64,000 bases of DNA. It comes from Metallyticus violacea (lineage: Eukaryota; Arthropoda; Insecta; Mantodea; Metallyticidae). Below, piece after piece: positions 35,980 through 46,969 of this stretch. The position numbers were made by a program, and so were the translations under genes. The notes under the pieces are model-generated. The model saw only the letters and a list, made by a program, of their open reading frames with translations, did no database searches and had not been told where the DNA came from. Where the stretch lies: assembly GCA_030762175.1 (NCBI GenBank), contig CM060841.1, positions 7,998,501-8,062,500 of the forward strand, written 5' to 3'. The first letter of the stretch is position 1. Each line of letters opens with the position of its first letter.

Positions 35980-36200
35980 TACTGGATTAGGCCGCCCTAC
36001 CAGTGGTATAAGGTGGTATTGGTAGTCTAGCCGGAGGGCAAAGGCACATATAAGCAGCATATTTGCTTTCACCCCGGAAGAGAAACAGATGATTTATGAA
36101 ACTAAGTAACGTCATAAGGGGGAAAAAAAACTCATCCAGGGAGGGCCGCATACTCGGAATAGGGAAACTTCTCATTGAACTGAACTGTACTGTATTACGT
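35980..36200. other. GC-richer segment of possible repeat origin
   Basis: Bases 35985-36180 stand out by higher GC (AGGCCGCCCTACCAG, TAGCCGGAGGGCAAAGG, CTCATCCAGGGAGGGCC) within AT-rich DNA. I find no other copy in the window and no domain in the 73-codon minus-strand ORF. Confidence 0.25.
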
Positions 36201-36209
36201 ATGAGCATG

Positions 36210-37885
36210 ATTTAGTAAAGAACCAACTTTTTATATAAAATTACAAGATATTTCATAACAAACTTAAAAATACAGAATTATTAAATTGGGAAGGAAATAA
36301 AAATAAAACGTCAAATTTAAAAACAGTAAAAATTTTAATGATATTGATACTTAAACAGACATCTCTCTGACTGCCAATTTAGACCTCTCTCCGCTATTCT
36401 TCATGTTTGTAGTTTTTCTTTTTTGCCGCTCGTCGACAGTACCGTGACTTATCGGCCTTTAACGAACCGGCGGCTGCCGGAATTATTGTGCTGCGTAAAG
36501 GGAGACCAAAACAAATGGATGGCGTGATGTAATACAATATGTCAGCTCTTCTCCACAAAGTATGATTACTTCTTCTGTTTTTATCCCTCTTACAAAACGC
36601 AAACCCAAAATGTTTTAAGAAACATATTGTGTTTTTTTTTATTCCCTCCAAGCAGTATCGCACATAAAAGGAAATAAATATAGAAAGTACAAAACTCTCT
36701 CTTCTTAATCCGGCCTTCTTCTCTTTCCATTCTGAGCATTTTCTCTCTCTTTTTTTATATATGAGTGCGGCCTAGTTGAAATAGATGCGGCAGAGGAGAA
36801 AATATAATGTCATTCTGGAACATTGGAGCCTATCATGCCAAGTGGTTCATCCTCCAGTGGAAAGCTACGTCCACTTTATCAATGATTGTGTGTGTGGAGG
36901 GAAATTGGTGTTCATGCAGCCGGCAAACCATTCATCCCGTCACGCCCAGGATTCCACTTCCATTTGTACTAACGTTCTTTTTATCATCCCCTCCTCCCTC
37001 CCATTCCCCCCTCCAAGCCTTTACCTTCTCTTCTATTACCACCACTCTGCCATATAATACACTTCTCGCTTCTGCTATCTCTTTGTGTTGTATGTGCAGG
37101 TTTTATGCTAGAGGTTTTTTCTTTTGACCCGAGAGCCTGTGCCCTGCAACGAACCCGACAATTGTGTGCGGTTTTTCTCTCACGTGAAATAGGGGCACTT
37201 ATCTTCCCTACAGAAACTTGGAGTTTTTTTTGATTAAATCCCGAGATTATCAGTTTGTTTGTCATCATTAGTCGCCATTAATCTTGGCTTTATAATGCTA
37301 AACTTCGGATTATAAGGAGAAGTATATCCCTAATGCATTGCAGGTGTCATTGAGAACACTCGTGTCCTCCATTTATTGGGCGGAAAACAATGGGCACTTG
37401 TTGTAAGGAAGCTGCCCAAATAACGCCACCTTAACACTTAAATTGCTATACATCAAGAAATAAGATATATATTTTATTTAACAAGAAATTATGATAAAAT
37501 ACTTTAATCTTTCCATCAGATATCAGCAAAATAACATAAATAATACTACTATTACATACGGGATATGAAATACAACTCAGGAGAAGCTTACTGGCATTAT
37601 TAGGTACGGGTGATCCAAATAACGCCATATCTTTTCTGTTACAGCAAATTAAAAATTATTTTTTCACAACTAATTGAGGCAATCAACTAATTTTGTATTA
37701 AAAATTGTAAATGTTCACTCAATATTAACGACGTTTCTCTTGATCTGGAAATGAAACGTCAGAGGGAATAGGCAAACAAGTTTTGAATTTCGTATTTTTT
37801 TTAAAAAAAATATTTTTAGAATTTTCTGCATATAAAATAAATAGGCCAAAAATAGGAATGTTATCAAACAAATAAGTACTACCCT
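36210..37885. other. no recognisable gene
   Basis: Pyrimidine-rich strand bias at 36960-37080 (many CCTCC/CTTCT words). The 89-106-codon ORFs of 36394-37268 overlap on both strands and match nothing I know. Confidence 0.45.
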
Positions 37886-37892
37886 ATATAAG

Positions 37893-38128
37893 TGTCCTAC
37901 CTAAGGTTCAAACCCAGCCAAGATCAACATATTTTTAGGGAATATAAATCAGGAGCGCAAGTTCTCGGGAGGGACTTTAAGCCTTTGGTCCCAATTTGCG
38001 GCACGTGAAAGAACTCCATTCCTGAAAATAGAAGCTCCAAGACAAAATTATCGAAAGTTTCCCTGTTAGATGGTGTTGGAAGCGAAGGTTTTATCATCTC
38101 TTCCGCTATTGGGAAATAAATGTATTTG
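37893..38128 (+). mobile_element. SINE-A-related element, highly diverged
   Basis: GGTTCAAACCCAGCCAAGAT matches the B-box region of SINE-A. It is followed in order by TTCTCGGGAGGGACTTTAAGCC, TTTGCGGCACGTGAAAGAAC, AAGCTCCAAGACAAAATTAT and a GGGAAATAAATG end. Divergence is far greater than among the other copies, and the 3' part (GTTGGAAGCGAAGG) does not match, so it may be an older or sister family. Confidence 0.6.
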
Positions 38129-38608
38129 GTAATTCGATCTTCTCTTACAGTAGGCGCCCATAATCCAAGACGTAACGACGGATTAGAATAATGTAAGTGT
38201 CATGAATAATGTAAAATATGTGTTTACCCTTCGCTCCGCCAGGCGTTACAGTGCTACTAATCTATAACATTATCCAACATTTTCAAATTTTATACATACC
38301 AGCTAACTTTTCTATAGAGAAAGCTTAAAAGATCAGAAAAATATATAAGCACAAAATAAAATTGTTTCCCCTACTACGTTAGAGTAACAGCATTTCAGTA
38401 GCTACACAATAGTTAATGGCGGATATAACGTTTCAGATGCCGGACTTCCATCATCTTATTTTACCACCAGATAGAAGCTTAACTTAAAGGCATTTGAAGG
38501 CGGGAGCTTTTTTCAAGAATAATACTCTGATATACAACTTCCAAATCGAAGTTTAATTCACACATTGGTAAATAAATTTGATGAAACTTTAAGTATTCTT
38601 GAGAGGGG

Positions 38609-38635
38609 AAAAAAAAAAAAAAAAAGAAAAAAAAA
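38609..38635. repeat. poly-A run
   Basis: 27 bp of A interrupted by one G. No SINE or LINE body is visible directly upstream. Confidence 0.9.
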
Positions 38636-38812
38636 CCTTACACAGTCAATACAGAACATACAGCCCATGTCTCCTTGCATGCAATTCATGAAATATTAGA
38701 CGATAACCCCATCAATAGTCCCCGATTTAACGCCCTCGATTTTTGACTCTGAATACCTTAATGGAAAAAGTCTACAAGAAAAATTCACACGCAATAGATG
38801 AACTGAAAAATA

Positions 38813-39983
38813 CGAGGGTAGGTCCATAAGTTTCCGGCCTAACCATTTTCTAGGTATGATAAGGACAAAAATTATATTTCACTTTTCAATATAACTACCA
38901 TTTATTGCAACACACTTCTCACATCTTTGAATTAATGTTTGAATCCCCCCCCCCCGAAAATAGTCAGAAGTCTTGTGTGCAAAATGGACATAAACAGCAT
39001 CCATCATTTCTTCTTCACACTTAAATTTCCTTCCTCGAAGGTTATTCTTGAGTTTTGAGAAGACGAAACAGTCACTGGGAGCTAGATTTGGGCTATAGGG
39101 TGGATGGTCGATCTCCTTGAAGCCACATTTCTTCACAGCTTCCTTCGCAACAATAGCTGTGTGCACAGGCGCGTTGTCGTGAAGAAGGCGCACACCATCA
39201 CTCAGCTTTCCTCGCCTTTTCTCTTTGATGGAAGCACTTAGTCTGTGCAGTAGGCCAACATAGTACTCCTCTCGTTGTGACGTTTCTCTCCTTGAAGTCA
39301 ATGGTGCTTCACCAGGTTTACGCCACTCCATTGGTTCTCTTTTGGACAAGGGATCATAGTAGAGGACCATAGTTTAATCTCCTGTAACAATGATTTGCAG
39401 AACTTCTCTCTCGTTGTCACGGCAGAGCTCCAAAAATACCTGACAACAGATGACTCGTTCCTGCTTTTGGATTGAGCAAAGAAGTCTAGGCACTCATCTT
39501 GCACTAATCTTATTCATGTTTAATGTTCATGAATAATTCGAAGGACTGCTGTTTTAGAGAAGTGCAACCTTGCTGCTGTTTCTGCAACTTTGAGCCGCCG
39601 GTATTCCTTAATTTCTCCTTCCACAAGAGCCAGCGATGTTTTCAGGAGTGAGCACCTCCAGGGAGCGACCTGCAAGCTCTTCGTCTTCAATGCTTTCTCG
39701 ACCCATTCTTTTACGGTAGACTATGAGGGGGATGCTTCCCCATATACATCGTCCAATCGCTGTTTAATTTCATTTGGAGTAAGTCCTTGTTTTATGAAGA
39801 ACTTAATAACAGCTCGATACTCCATTTTGGACATGTCACAATCTTCTACTCATAGCTTTCTTTATGCAACTATATCTGACGACTGAACACAGTTGCAGCT
39901 GCAATTATTTACGTAATAGATAAGGTATGACACCTGATAAGAGTTTTGTGAAGGCGATAATCCTTCTTATGGGCCTACCCTCA
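38813..39983 (-). mobile_element. mariner transposon with terminal inverted repeats, 1.17 kb
   Basis: Left end CGAGGGTAGGTCCATAAG and right end (read inward) TGAGGGTAGGCCCATAAG are terminal inverted repeats, each flanked by the TA target (38811-38812 and 39984-39985) that mariner duplicates. The interior is one decayed transposase gene on the minus strand. At 1171 bp it is slightly shorter than the family's usual 1.3 kb, in agreement with an internal deletion in the gene. A fragment of the same family lies at 10548-10795. Cut-and-paste mobility would need transposase from another copy. Confidence 0.92.
38870..39838 (-). pseudogene. mariner transposase, inactivated
   Basis: Translation starts near 39835 with MSKMEYRAVIKFFIKQGLTP, continues through an HTH block with a stop inside (SPS, stop, STVKEWVEKALK), a second HTH-like segment KVAETAARLHFSKTAVLRII, and VTGD for the first catalytic Asp followed by a stop where Glu is usual. 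A 163-codon open part (38879-39370) has YYDPLSK, then a jump from ETSQRE to EYYVGLLHRL that omits about 25-30 residues of the family's 'VFWD..G' segment, then LLHDNAPVHTA (second Asp) and HPPYSPNLAPSD (third Asp) exactly 34 residues later: the D34D signature of mariner. It ends KCVAINGSYIEK. Stops, frameshifts and the deletion make it inactive. Confidence 0.9.
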
Positions 39984-39989
39984 TAACAT

Positions 39990-40470
39990 TCGTGAATAAG
40001 TTTCTTCTATTTCTCAGAGGGTACTGCAGAGAGTAATGGTTAAAGTGATGCCACAAATTTATGCATGCTCTTGCTTGATAATGCTGGGTAAATGTTAAAG
40101 TGTTTGTAATAATTTACCCGATAATCATAGCTGCAGACTTTCTTGCTCATGTTCACCGCTATACCAGCTTGAACCGACCGACCAGCAATTGGGGCGTCCC
40201 GTGAAGGAGAAATTACCCATTAGATCTCACCACATTCTCTCTAAGAGGGGGCTGCTTCTTTCTTCAGAATTTTGCAGACGCATTAAACTATTCGTATCGG
40301 AGTTTGAAAAGCCAAATCTCATTCGTGAAGTGCCCATTATGTTGACATTATTAATTATTATTTTATTAATGAAAATCGTATAAATGCTGAAGAGGGCGTG
40401 AAATTTGTCCTGCGTTCCTTTTCTTAGGATTAAGTGCAAATATATTTTCAACAATTAAGTCGTAGACACC
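39990..40470. other. no recognisable gene
   Basis: Spacer between the mariner and Tc1-like remnants; ORFs of 64-75 codons overlap on opposite strands without motifs. Confidence 0.4.
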
Positions 40471-40479
40471 CCCTGAGCC

Positions 40480-40885
40480 TTCGGTTTATTGATGCATTCC
40501 TTGGTAATCTGCGCTTTTTTCTTTTTAAACAAATAATGTAATTTTCTAGAGTGTCTGCCATGAATATCGGCTGCACTCAGAACTTTTCTTACAGCATTCG
40601 CCTTCTTTTTCGATCTTGATATTCGAAGTTCGATGCAAAGATTCCGTGCTTTTTGTGCGAGGTTGACTATTCTTGGGCGCTTCCGGGCGCCCAGATGTAC
40701 TTTGCACCGCTCTCTTTGTACTTCTTGATGGCTGCTCTTACAGTGGCAAGGCTAACAGAAAGCTTTGTGCCAATCTGTCGATAACTTTTACCTTTAGAGA
40801 GGAATAAATCTACTTTATCGCGCAGACACACCGAATGTCCCTGTTTCTTTGGAATGGTTGCGGCGCCTACAGCAGACACAACACA
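40480..40885 (-). pseudogene. Tc1-like transposase, N-terminal DNA-binding half
   Basis: The minus-strand ORF at 40879-40667 reads KGKSYRQIGTKLSVSLATVR then AAIKKYKESG, a helix-turn-helix of the Tc1 family (usual form 'G.S...IA..L.V..STV...I.K....G'). After a frameshift the strand continues with RPRIVNLAQKARN and VRKVLSAADIHGRHSRK, the second HTH segment that ends in 'GLHGR..RK'. No DDE catalytic part follows. The N-terminal half binds the terminal repeats in the intact family. It is unrelated by visible sequence to the Tc1-like C-terminal piece at 33040, although both lie on the minus strand. Confidence 0.72.
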
Positions 40886-41084
40886 GTAGACTCTTGAGCT
40901 ATTTGTAAGCCATTGTTATTGAGAGCTAAGAAGGGTAAAGCGCCTAACAAACATTTGAAGAGCTCATTGAGTAATTGATAAAAGAAAACTGCATTTTATT
41001 TTCGTACCAAAAATGGTGAATGTTGCTGATATTTGATGTGTACATATTACACAATGCTTTTGTGACCGCTGTAGGCTCGTATGG

Positions 41085-41250
41085 TTTTTTTTTAAAAGTG
41101 TTTAACGCCCATTTTAACTACTAAGGCACCACAGGCGATGGACACTGATGATACATGAAATGAAATGATAATTTGAGAAAGGATATTTTAAGAAAGGAAA
41201 CGTTCCAGGCCTAAGTTTAGGGTACCTCCCCAGCATTTGCTATTTATTTT
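41085..41250 (-). mobile_element. SINE-B copy 4, 3' half
   Basis: Minus-strand SINE-B from its 3' end (GTGTTTAACGCCC and GGACACTGATGATACATG) to GCATTTGCTATTTAT. The head continues only after a 216-bp unrelated segment. Confidence 0.88.
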
Positions 41251-41466
41251 GATTATTAAAACCTAAAATAGCTAATTAGTTACTGATTTTGATGTGTTTT
41301 GTTGATTCCCCATTGTAGGCACCGCTCTTTAAAACTAAAATAAGGAAAGCTCTAACAGTATGATGCTGCGTTTCGTATTATACAAGGGCCACCAATAACA
41401 CGCATAGAAAATTCTAACAATAAATGACACAGTTGTCACATATTGAGTAATTATATTAACAGAAAT
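41251..41466. other. 216-bp non-SINE segment interrupting SINE-B copy 4
   Basis: Not similar to SINE-A or SINE-B. It replaces about 41 bp of the SINE (the GAGGACTGAGGAAAACCTGG region) rather than simply being inserted. No terminal repeats or duplication could be recognised. Confidence 0.5.
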
Positions 41467-41544
41467 ACGGTCCTGGCGCGATTCGAACCCCAGACCTCCC
41501 GCTCATGAGTCCACGTCGTTAGACCTCAGTCACTCCTGGCGGTC
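41467..41544 (-). mobile_element. SINE-B copy 4, tRNA-derived head
   Basis: Minus-strand head with the B box (GATTCGAACCCC on the plus strand) and degraded A box. It lies in register with the 3' half at 41085-41250, so the two are probably one insertion. Confidence 0.85.
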
Positions 41545-41549
41545 CCTTT

Positions 41550-42235
41550 GCTAAACACTAACAGTTGTAATTCAGGTATGACTGGAGAAATAGATGATGA
41601 CATACTTTGTATATTTTACATGGTGTATGTGTGGATTTCTTGTACTTAACCGTGGATTGTAGGTCCGAAGCCCGACTAATGAATTTAATTTTAGACAGGT
41701 GCGCCATTAATGAGTTTTAACACGTGCGTTTTTAGACACCGGAAAAAGTGAAGCTTGCGCTTACTGTGTTCGATTCTCCTAAGAGCAAATTGCTTTACCT
41801 ACTCTTTTAACGAGCGGCCTTCGAAGGAAAACGCACGCTGGTTCTTTTGTTTTCCGTGCCGCTTCTTGTTATCGGCCGGTTGCTTTACCTCGCACCAAAT
41901 TCTTTGACGGCTGAATTCTGCAGGGAAAAACTGTTAATAATACAGCGCTCGCTTACATCTCACACAGAATGATGGTAGCCAGAGCGATGAAGTTGTCTTT
42001 TCGCTATCCTGCTAGCAACTCTTTTGTTTAGTACAGACAAAACTTTACGCATTCGGTGCTTAAACGAACCAGATTGTGCAAAACTGCGCTCTTGACCTAA
42101 CAAAAGCATTGTTTTCTCTTTGAAACGGGGTATGGTATAAAAGGCAAAGTTACAGTTACCCTGTAACTGTAACTGTGAACCAACTATTTTAGCCGTGGAC
42201 TTAAATTGTTGTTCTACTGTATATAAAACACCGAC
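41550..42235. other. no recognisable gene
   Basis: Mixed composition; nothing recognised. Confidence 0.45.
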
Positions 42236-42242
42236 GGGTGTA

Positions 42243-42505
42243 GCGCCACGGGTGGCCGAGGTTGTTAAGGCGCGACTCGTGAGCGGGAGGTCTGGGGTTC
42301 GAATCCTCTCAGGACCGTCCTCTCTGATTGATATTTTTTTCCAGGTTTTGCCCAGTCATAAATGGCAAATGCAGGGGAGGTACCCTTAACTTAGGCCTGG
42401 AACGCTTTCTTCCTTAAAAAAATACTCATTTCGCAGTATTTCATCTCATGTATCATCAGTGTCCACCGCCTGTGACAAATCTTTTTACTCAGTAGTAGTG
42501 TTGTG
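42243..42505 (+). mobile_element. SINE-B copy 5, near full length
   Basis: GCCACGGGTGGCCGAGGTTG head with GGGGTTCGAATCC B box. The body and the TATCATCAGTGTCCACCGCC segment are present; the final GCCTCAGTAGTAAAAACGGG part is altered. It is followed after about 65 bp by a SINE-A copy in the same orientation. Confidence 0.9.
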
Positions 42506-42570
42506 TGTGTGTGAGTGAGCGTGCAAGTGAGACATTGAAAGAATTGATTAACTTTCACTTTTATTCATGT

Positions 42571-42836
42571 CGGCCCTGGTGGTGAGGTGGTAACCGTACT
42601 TGCCTCCTAACCCAGGATCGATTACTTTTTTCGGTAAAAATCCTAAGTATGGCTTCCTTCGGAAGGGAAGTAAAGCCGTGGGTCCCGTGTCATACATTTA
42701 CGGCACGAAAAAGAACCTCAAGCTGAAAGAAGAGGCCTCTGAGCAAAATTTGTCGGCCGTTTCACGCCCTGAATTGAATGAGACGCTGATGACCTGAGAT
42801 GTTAAAGAGCGTCCGTAAATAAAGCAAATCAATCAA
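42571..42836 (+). mobile_element. SINE-A copy 8, full length with internal gaps
   Basis: Head GGCCCTGGTGGTGAGGTGG, with a gap of about 15 bp removing much of the B-box region (CCCAGGATCGATTAC), then complete body, hairpin and a tail ending AATCAATCAA. Near-perfect target-site duplication: TCACTTTTATTCAT at 42555-42568, TCACTTTTATCCAT at 42837-42850. Confidence 0.92.
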
Positions 42837-43192
42837 TCACTTTTATCCATAAATGAGCACTTTTTGCAGCTATACTTAAACCTAATATCTGTTTGATTGT
42901 TCAACCAGCTCAGTATACCTTTTTTTTATAATTTCCAAAATTATTTTTTTTACATTCCTTATCGTTGAGAATTTAATTTTATTATTTCTAAAAAGAAAAG
43001 AAAAACGCCCCTAGTTAGCATTAGTAGTACCTATTGCTTTAGTTGACGTGTGTCGACCAGGTCTTCTGAGAGTCCACGATCACTGGAGATCTTATCCCTA
43101 CAAGATGACAATTCCTGGGGCCCCAGTCCCGAGCGGTAGCGGAGAAAACTGGAGATAGAGCGACTTCCACAGATAATAAGGCATTTAAACGC

Positions 43193-43225
43193 AACGGCAT
43201 CATGGCTCAGTTGGTTAGAGCGTTA

Positions 43226-43270
<45 letters not shown>

Positions 43271-43300
43271 GAAGTTGCTGGTTTCAAATCTTCACGGTGT
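43193..43300 (+). repeat. tRNA-like head split by an expanded (ATT)n array
   Basis: GGCATCATGGCTCAGTTGG and TTAGAGCG form a very good A-box half, close to tRNA-Ile-type sequences. It breaks into 45 bp of (TTA)n at 43226-43270 and resumes with CTGGTTTCAAATCTTCACG, a B-box-like end. A tRNA pseudogene or SINE head whose middle was taken over by a microsatellite; it cannot form a functional tRNA. Confidence 0.55.
43226..43270. repeat. (TTA)n microsatellite
   Basis: About 15 uninterrupted ATT/TTA units inside the tRNA-like element. Confidence 0.93.
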
Positions 43301-43726
43301 ACGGTTTTGTTGTTGTTGTTTTTTTTTTTTTAATTGTCCTGCTGGAATTAAAGAAGATTTGTCACTTTCCAATTATTTACTCGTAAACATAGTACCAGGC
43401 ACGCAATCCGCAATAAATTTATATGTACGATTTTTTTTTTCTACTGGAATTAAGGATCATTTAGCATCATTCAATGATTTACCCTCCTCCTTAGCATACA
43501 ACCTCCTATCAATATTTACGAAAAGGAGGCGAGCGAAGGCCGTCAGGGAGAGCCATAGCTGGGGGTCGAAGACGGGGAAGAGGAGGATAGCAGATACTAT
43601 GACTGGACATGGGCAGAAGTAGAGGGAATAAGGCGTGTACAGTGAAGCAAACAGCTATTCAATGGCCAGTGACTTTATTAGTGCAACACAATTTAACTGA
43701 TTGTTGTTTCTAAAACACTCTTCCGT

Positions 43727-43766
43727 CTGCGGTGCCTCAGTAGTAAAAACAGGCGTTAAACACATT
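43727..43766 (+). mobile_element. SINE-B copy 6, 3' end only
   Basis: TGCGGTGCCTCAGTAGTAAA and AACAGGCGTTAAACACAT match the final 40 bp of SINE-B with one or two differences. No more of the element precedes it, so it is a severe 5' truncation. Confidence 0.75.
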
Positions 43767-43769
43767 AAA

Positions 43770-45160
43770 AACAACTCTTACAGCTATTTTTTTGGTTTTT
43801 ATTTATTAATAATTTAAATAACAGGCTTAGGTGAGACCATCTTTTGAGAACTATATACAAAGGAGGAGAAGTATGACATTTGTTGATATCGTATCTCAGC
43901 AGTCGTTAAACAGAGAATTGTAGGCAAATTTGATGGTGTTAATTAATACTCAACATGCACTCTAGTAACCGTAGTAGCCATAGGAATTTCCCGTTTGCTG
44001 AGAAAAATGCCGAATTGATTTTTTAGATCTTTCCGGAGCACTTACAACTATCTATATTTTTGTCTGTGAGCACTCTACGCCTCTTATTAAAAACACTTCC
44101 CGTTGTACCAGTCATTGAATCAAACTACCATCTAGAACTTTGAAAACAAGAAAATTCCCCTTGAAATATTTTACTTACAACACAGTACCTGCATAAATGT
44201 CTTAATGGAACAGAATCCCTGCATTGAGCTCTACTCACTTCAATAACGTACTGCAATAAGCTGCCTACTTGTCCTACAACAATCCAACACAAACGCTTGA
44301 CTGCAGTGAAGACTTGTGTATGTTCGTATGGCATACTTATCAGCTATTCAGCAGACCGCAAGACCGCGGGAGCCACCACTCCAAGGATTGATCGCCTATT
44401 AAATGTCTATTGCATTTTATAAACATTTACACCTTATTGTAATACAATTTGTAAATAAGGTTTGATATATTCTGTATAAGAGTCTCTTAAAACTGTTTTG
44501 CACTAACTAAACTAGCACTACGGAAGAGTTGGTCCTCATAGCGTCAACCAAATAGCTTTTTGGTGTTTGATTTAAAACGTTCTCAGGAAATAAATACTTT
44601 ACTTCACGCTTAATACTTTTTATTACGTAAACGATTTCACAGCTCTTGAAATGCTTCATGATAAAAAGCAATAGCAATATAAGTTAAGATTATTACTCTT
44701 CTCAGTGCAATAATAAAACATCCAGAGTTTTGTAGTTGTGAAAAATGGGGCTGTATATCATCTTACGGATGTGCTGAAGGAAATGTTTTTATTATGATGT
44801 GCTGCAAGTGTTACTCTGTAGTCCAATTTATGTGCCTGCGGTATGTAAAATTGCACCTCGAGACGTAGGTATTATCAACACAATATAAGTGAATAGCAAG
44901 ATTAATTTCTTCAACTTTTATGTCTTATTTAGCAGATAAACCTTCTATTACAGATAAGCTAAATTTATGGCAAGAAGCTCGAGTTTAGAACAACTGCCGT
45001 CTATGCATCAAGGATGGAATATCAGTTGAACCTGATGTGTTTAATTGGAAGTTTTATTAATATTTCAAAATGTACAGGCTATTTACAGTGTTTCAACTTA
45101 TTTGTTGGCGGTGTTTTCCATTTCAGTTAGAACCCATTATTCAGGGTGTGAATCTAATGT
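43770..45160. other. AT-rich spacer
   Basis: No gene or shared repeat recognised. Confidence 0.5.
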
Positions 45161-45164
45161 TCTG

Positions 45165-45480
45165 GAAAGAAGGCGCCGCAATAAGCGAGTGGTTAGACTA
45201 CTTGCTTCCCATAGATGTGGCTTGGGTTCGATTCCAGCGGCCATAAGTGGGATTTATAGCGGACAAGTCTACTTCTGCAGGTATTTTCCCTGACATTTAT
45301 TTCGTCGTTGCTCTATCGTCATCTGACCCTCATCTTCACTTTCATCATTCAGTCTAACATGTTTCGCCAAATTCTCGGTATGCGCTTTTCAAGTGGACTA
45401 TACAGAGTGCAGACTCTGCCGCCCGTGTGGAGAACTCTATTGCCTGGCCGACAAGTGAGTTGGCATTAGAACAAACACAC
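45165..45480 (+). mobile_element. third SINE-like family (SINE-D), copy 1
   Basis: GCGCCGCAATAAGCGAGTGG then TTAGACTAC is A-box-like and CTTGGGTTCGATTCCAGCGG is a strong B box. The 3' part (CTGACCCTCATCTTCACTTT, CATCATTCAGT, AAGTGAGTTGGCATTAGAAC) aligns in order with the reverse complement of 51405-51560. So the family has a tRNA-derived head and a distinct body of about 300 bp. The 82-codon ORF at 45045-45293 runs through it and is not a gene. Confidence 0.72.
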
Positions 45481-45489
45481 ATTTTAGAC

Positions 45490-46790
45490 GATATCGAAAG
45501 CCAATAAAATAACGTTTTCCTGTATTTCTTGCAGCTTTAGAAAAACAATTACGTTTTCATGAAGCACTTGTTAACGCAAATCAATTGTTGGTCTGTACCT
45601 TCATTCCTTTACTCTAACATTTAATCAAATTTGACCTACTCTAAACATCCGTGTTGTTTCTTTAACTCTAATATTATGATTAACATGAACATTTGATATT
45701 GGAGAAATTTCAAAGGGATAAATATCCGCTTTTCTTCTCTCTCGAAGACACCTGGGAAATGTCGTATTTTTATATCAGATAAATTATTGTGTTTTTTGCT
45801 CAAAAAGTTAATCAAAATTGTTAGTATTTAAATGCTACATCATTCCACTCATTTCTCAGAAAATGCAGTTCAAAGTTTAGCTGGTTTGAGAAATTTTCTC
45901 GTTTTCACGGAGAAGCGTTAGGTACTGGTAACTGGTCCCAAGATTAGTGAGGTCTGTCCGAACACCCTTTCATTCCTTCCATATAGAAACGTTTGCCTGG
46001 TCTTGATGTACGAAAACAGCTGATTAGAAAGTACTTAAAGCATGCATGCAAATAGTTTCGGTATTTCTTCTTCTTCTCCTTTCTAATAATAATTATTATA
46101 TTAATAATAATAAATAATAAGTTCATTGCTATGAATATACAATGTAGCAACGTCAATAAAAAAGTAAACCATTTAAGGATTACACTTTTTGAGGGAAGGC
46201 CTAACATTTGTGTTTCTTAGAAGTGTCATGTCTCTATAGTCAACTTTGACCCTCAGCGACATAACCTTTTTGATTAAAGACTTCAAGCAGTAGCAGAAGC
46301 TGTTTATTTAAAGAAGTTAAAGGGACGCCAGGATCAAGATATAAGGGCTTTAATGTGCTACTGTGTTTAGATATTCATTGGACATATATAATATAATTCC
46401 TTCTGTAGCTATATAGCACTCAATCCAATGACTGAAGTTTGAACAGTTGTTCTAATATATTAGATATGAATTAATAAATAAATCTATCTCTAAATGAAAT
46501 AATTTTTCTAAAAGTACAAAACTACAAATGTCATTCCATTGGAAACGCTTGGTTATGTCTCATGCTTCTCTATTGCCAAGTATTTCCATACTTCCAGAAA
46601 TAGCTGGTCATGAAGACGGTTTGAAAAACTATTAAAAAGATAAATTTAAAGATGTTCAAAATAAATTCTTAAAGAACTGAAATATTATATCCGTCAGAAG
46701 GTTGGCATTTCTTAATTAAAACTGCGGAAATTATGTGTAGTCTTTGACTTCAGGGATTATTAGGGACGGTGAGTGGTATTTTGGTACTTC
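45490..46790. other. AT-rich spacer with short ATA/AAT runs
   Basis: TTC/TTCT and AATAAT low-complexity at 46068-46125. Nothing else recognised. Confidence 0.5.
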
Positions 46791-46794
46791 AGAT

Positions 46795-46960
46795 TTGCTC
46801 AAGGGGTGGCCGTTTGTGCCATACGCCACGAATGGAGACACTTCCGGAGGAAGAGATGAGACGATGTTAACACCTTGATTCAGGATATAGGGCCTCAAGG
46901 GATTTTAACTCGAATGCGAGTTCCAAGTATTGCCGCCTGAGGCACCCCGGTCGGTGCCAG
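46795..46960 (-). repeat. possible tRNA-derived SINE of another family
   Basis: Read on the minus strand: GGGGTGCCTCAGGCGGCAAT, then CTTGGAACTCGCATTCGAGT and TAAAATCCC as a weak B box, followed by a body rich in CTCATCTCTTCCTCCGG. A- and B-box spacing is plausible for a decayed tRNA-like head. Only one copy is seen. Confidence 0.4.
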
Positions 46961-46969
46961 CAGTTTTAG

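Noticed and set aside
36785..37268. Overlapping ORFs of 90-106 codons
   Set aside because: Located in a pyrimidine-biased stretch that suppresses stops; no domain and both strands open.
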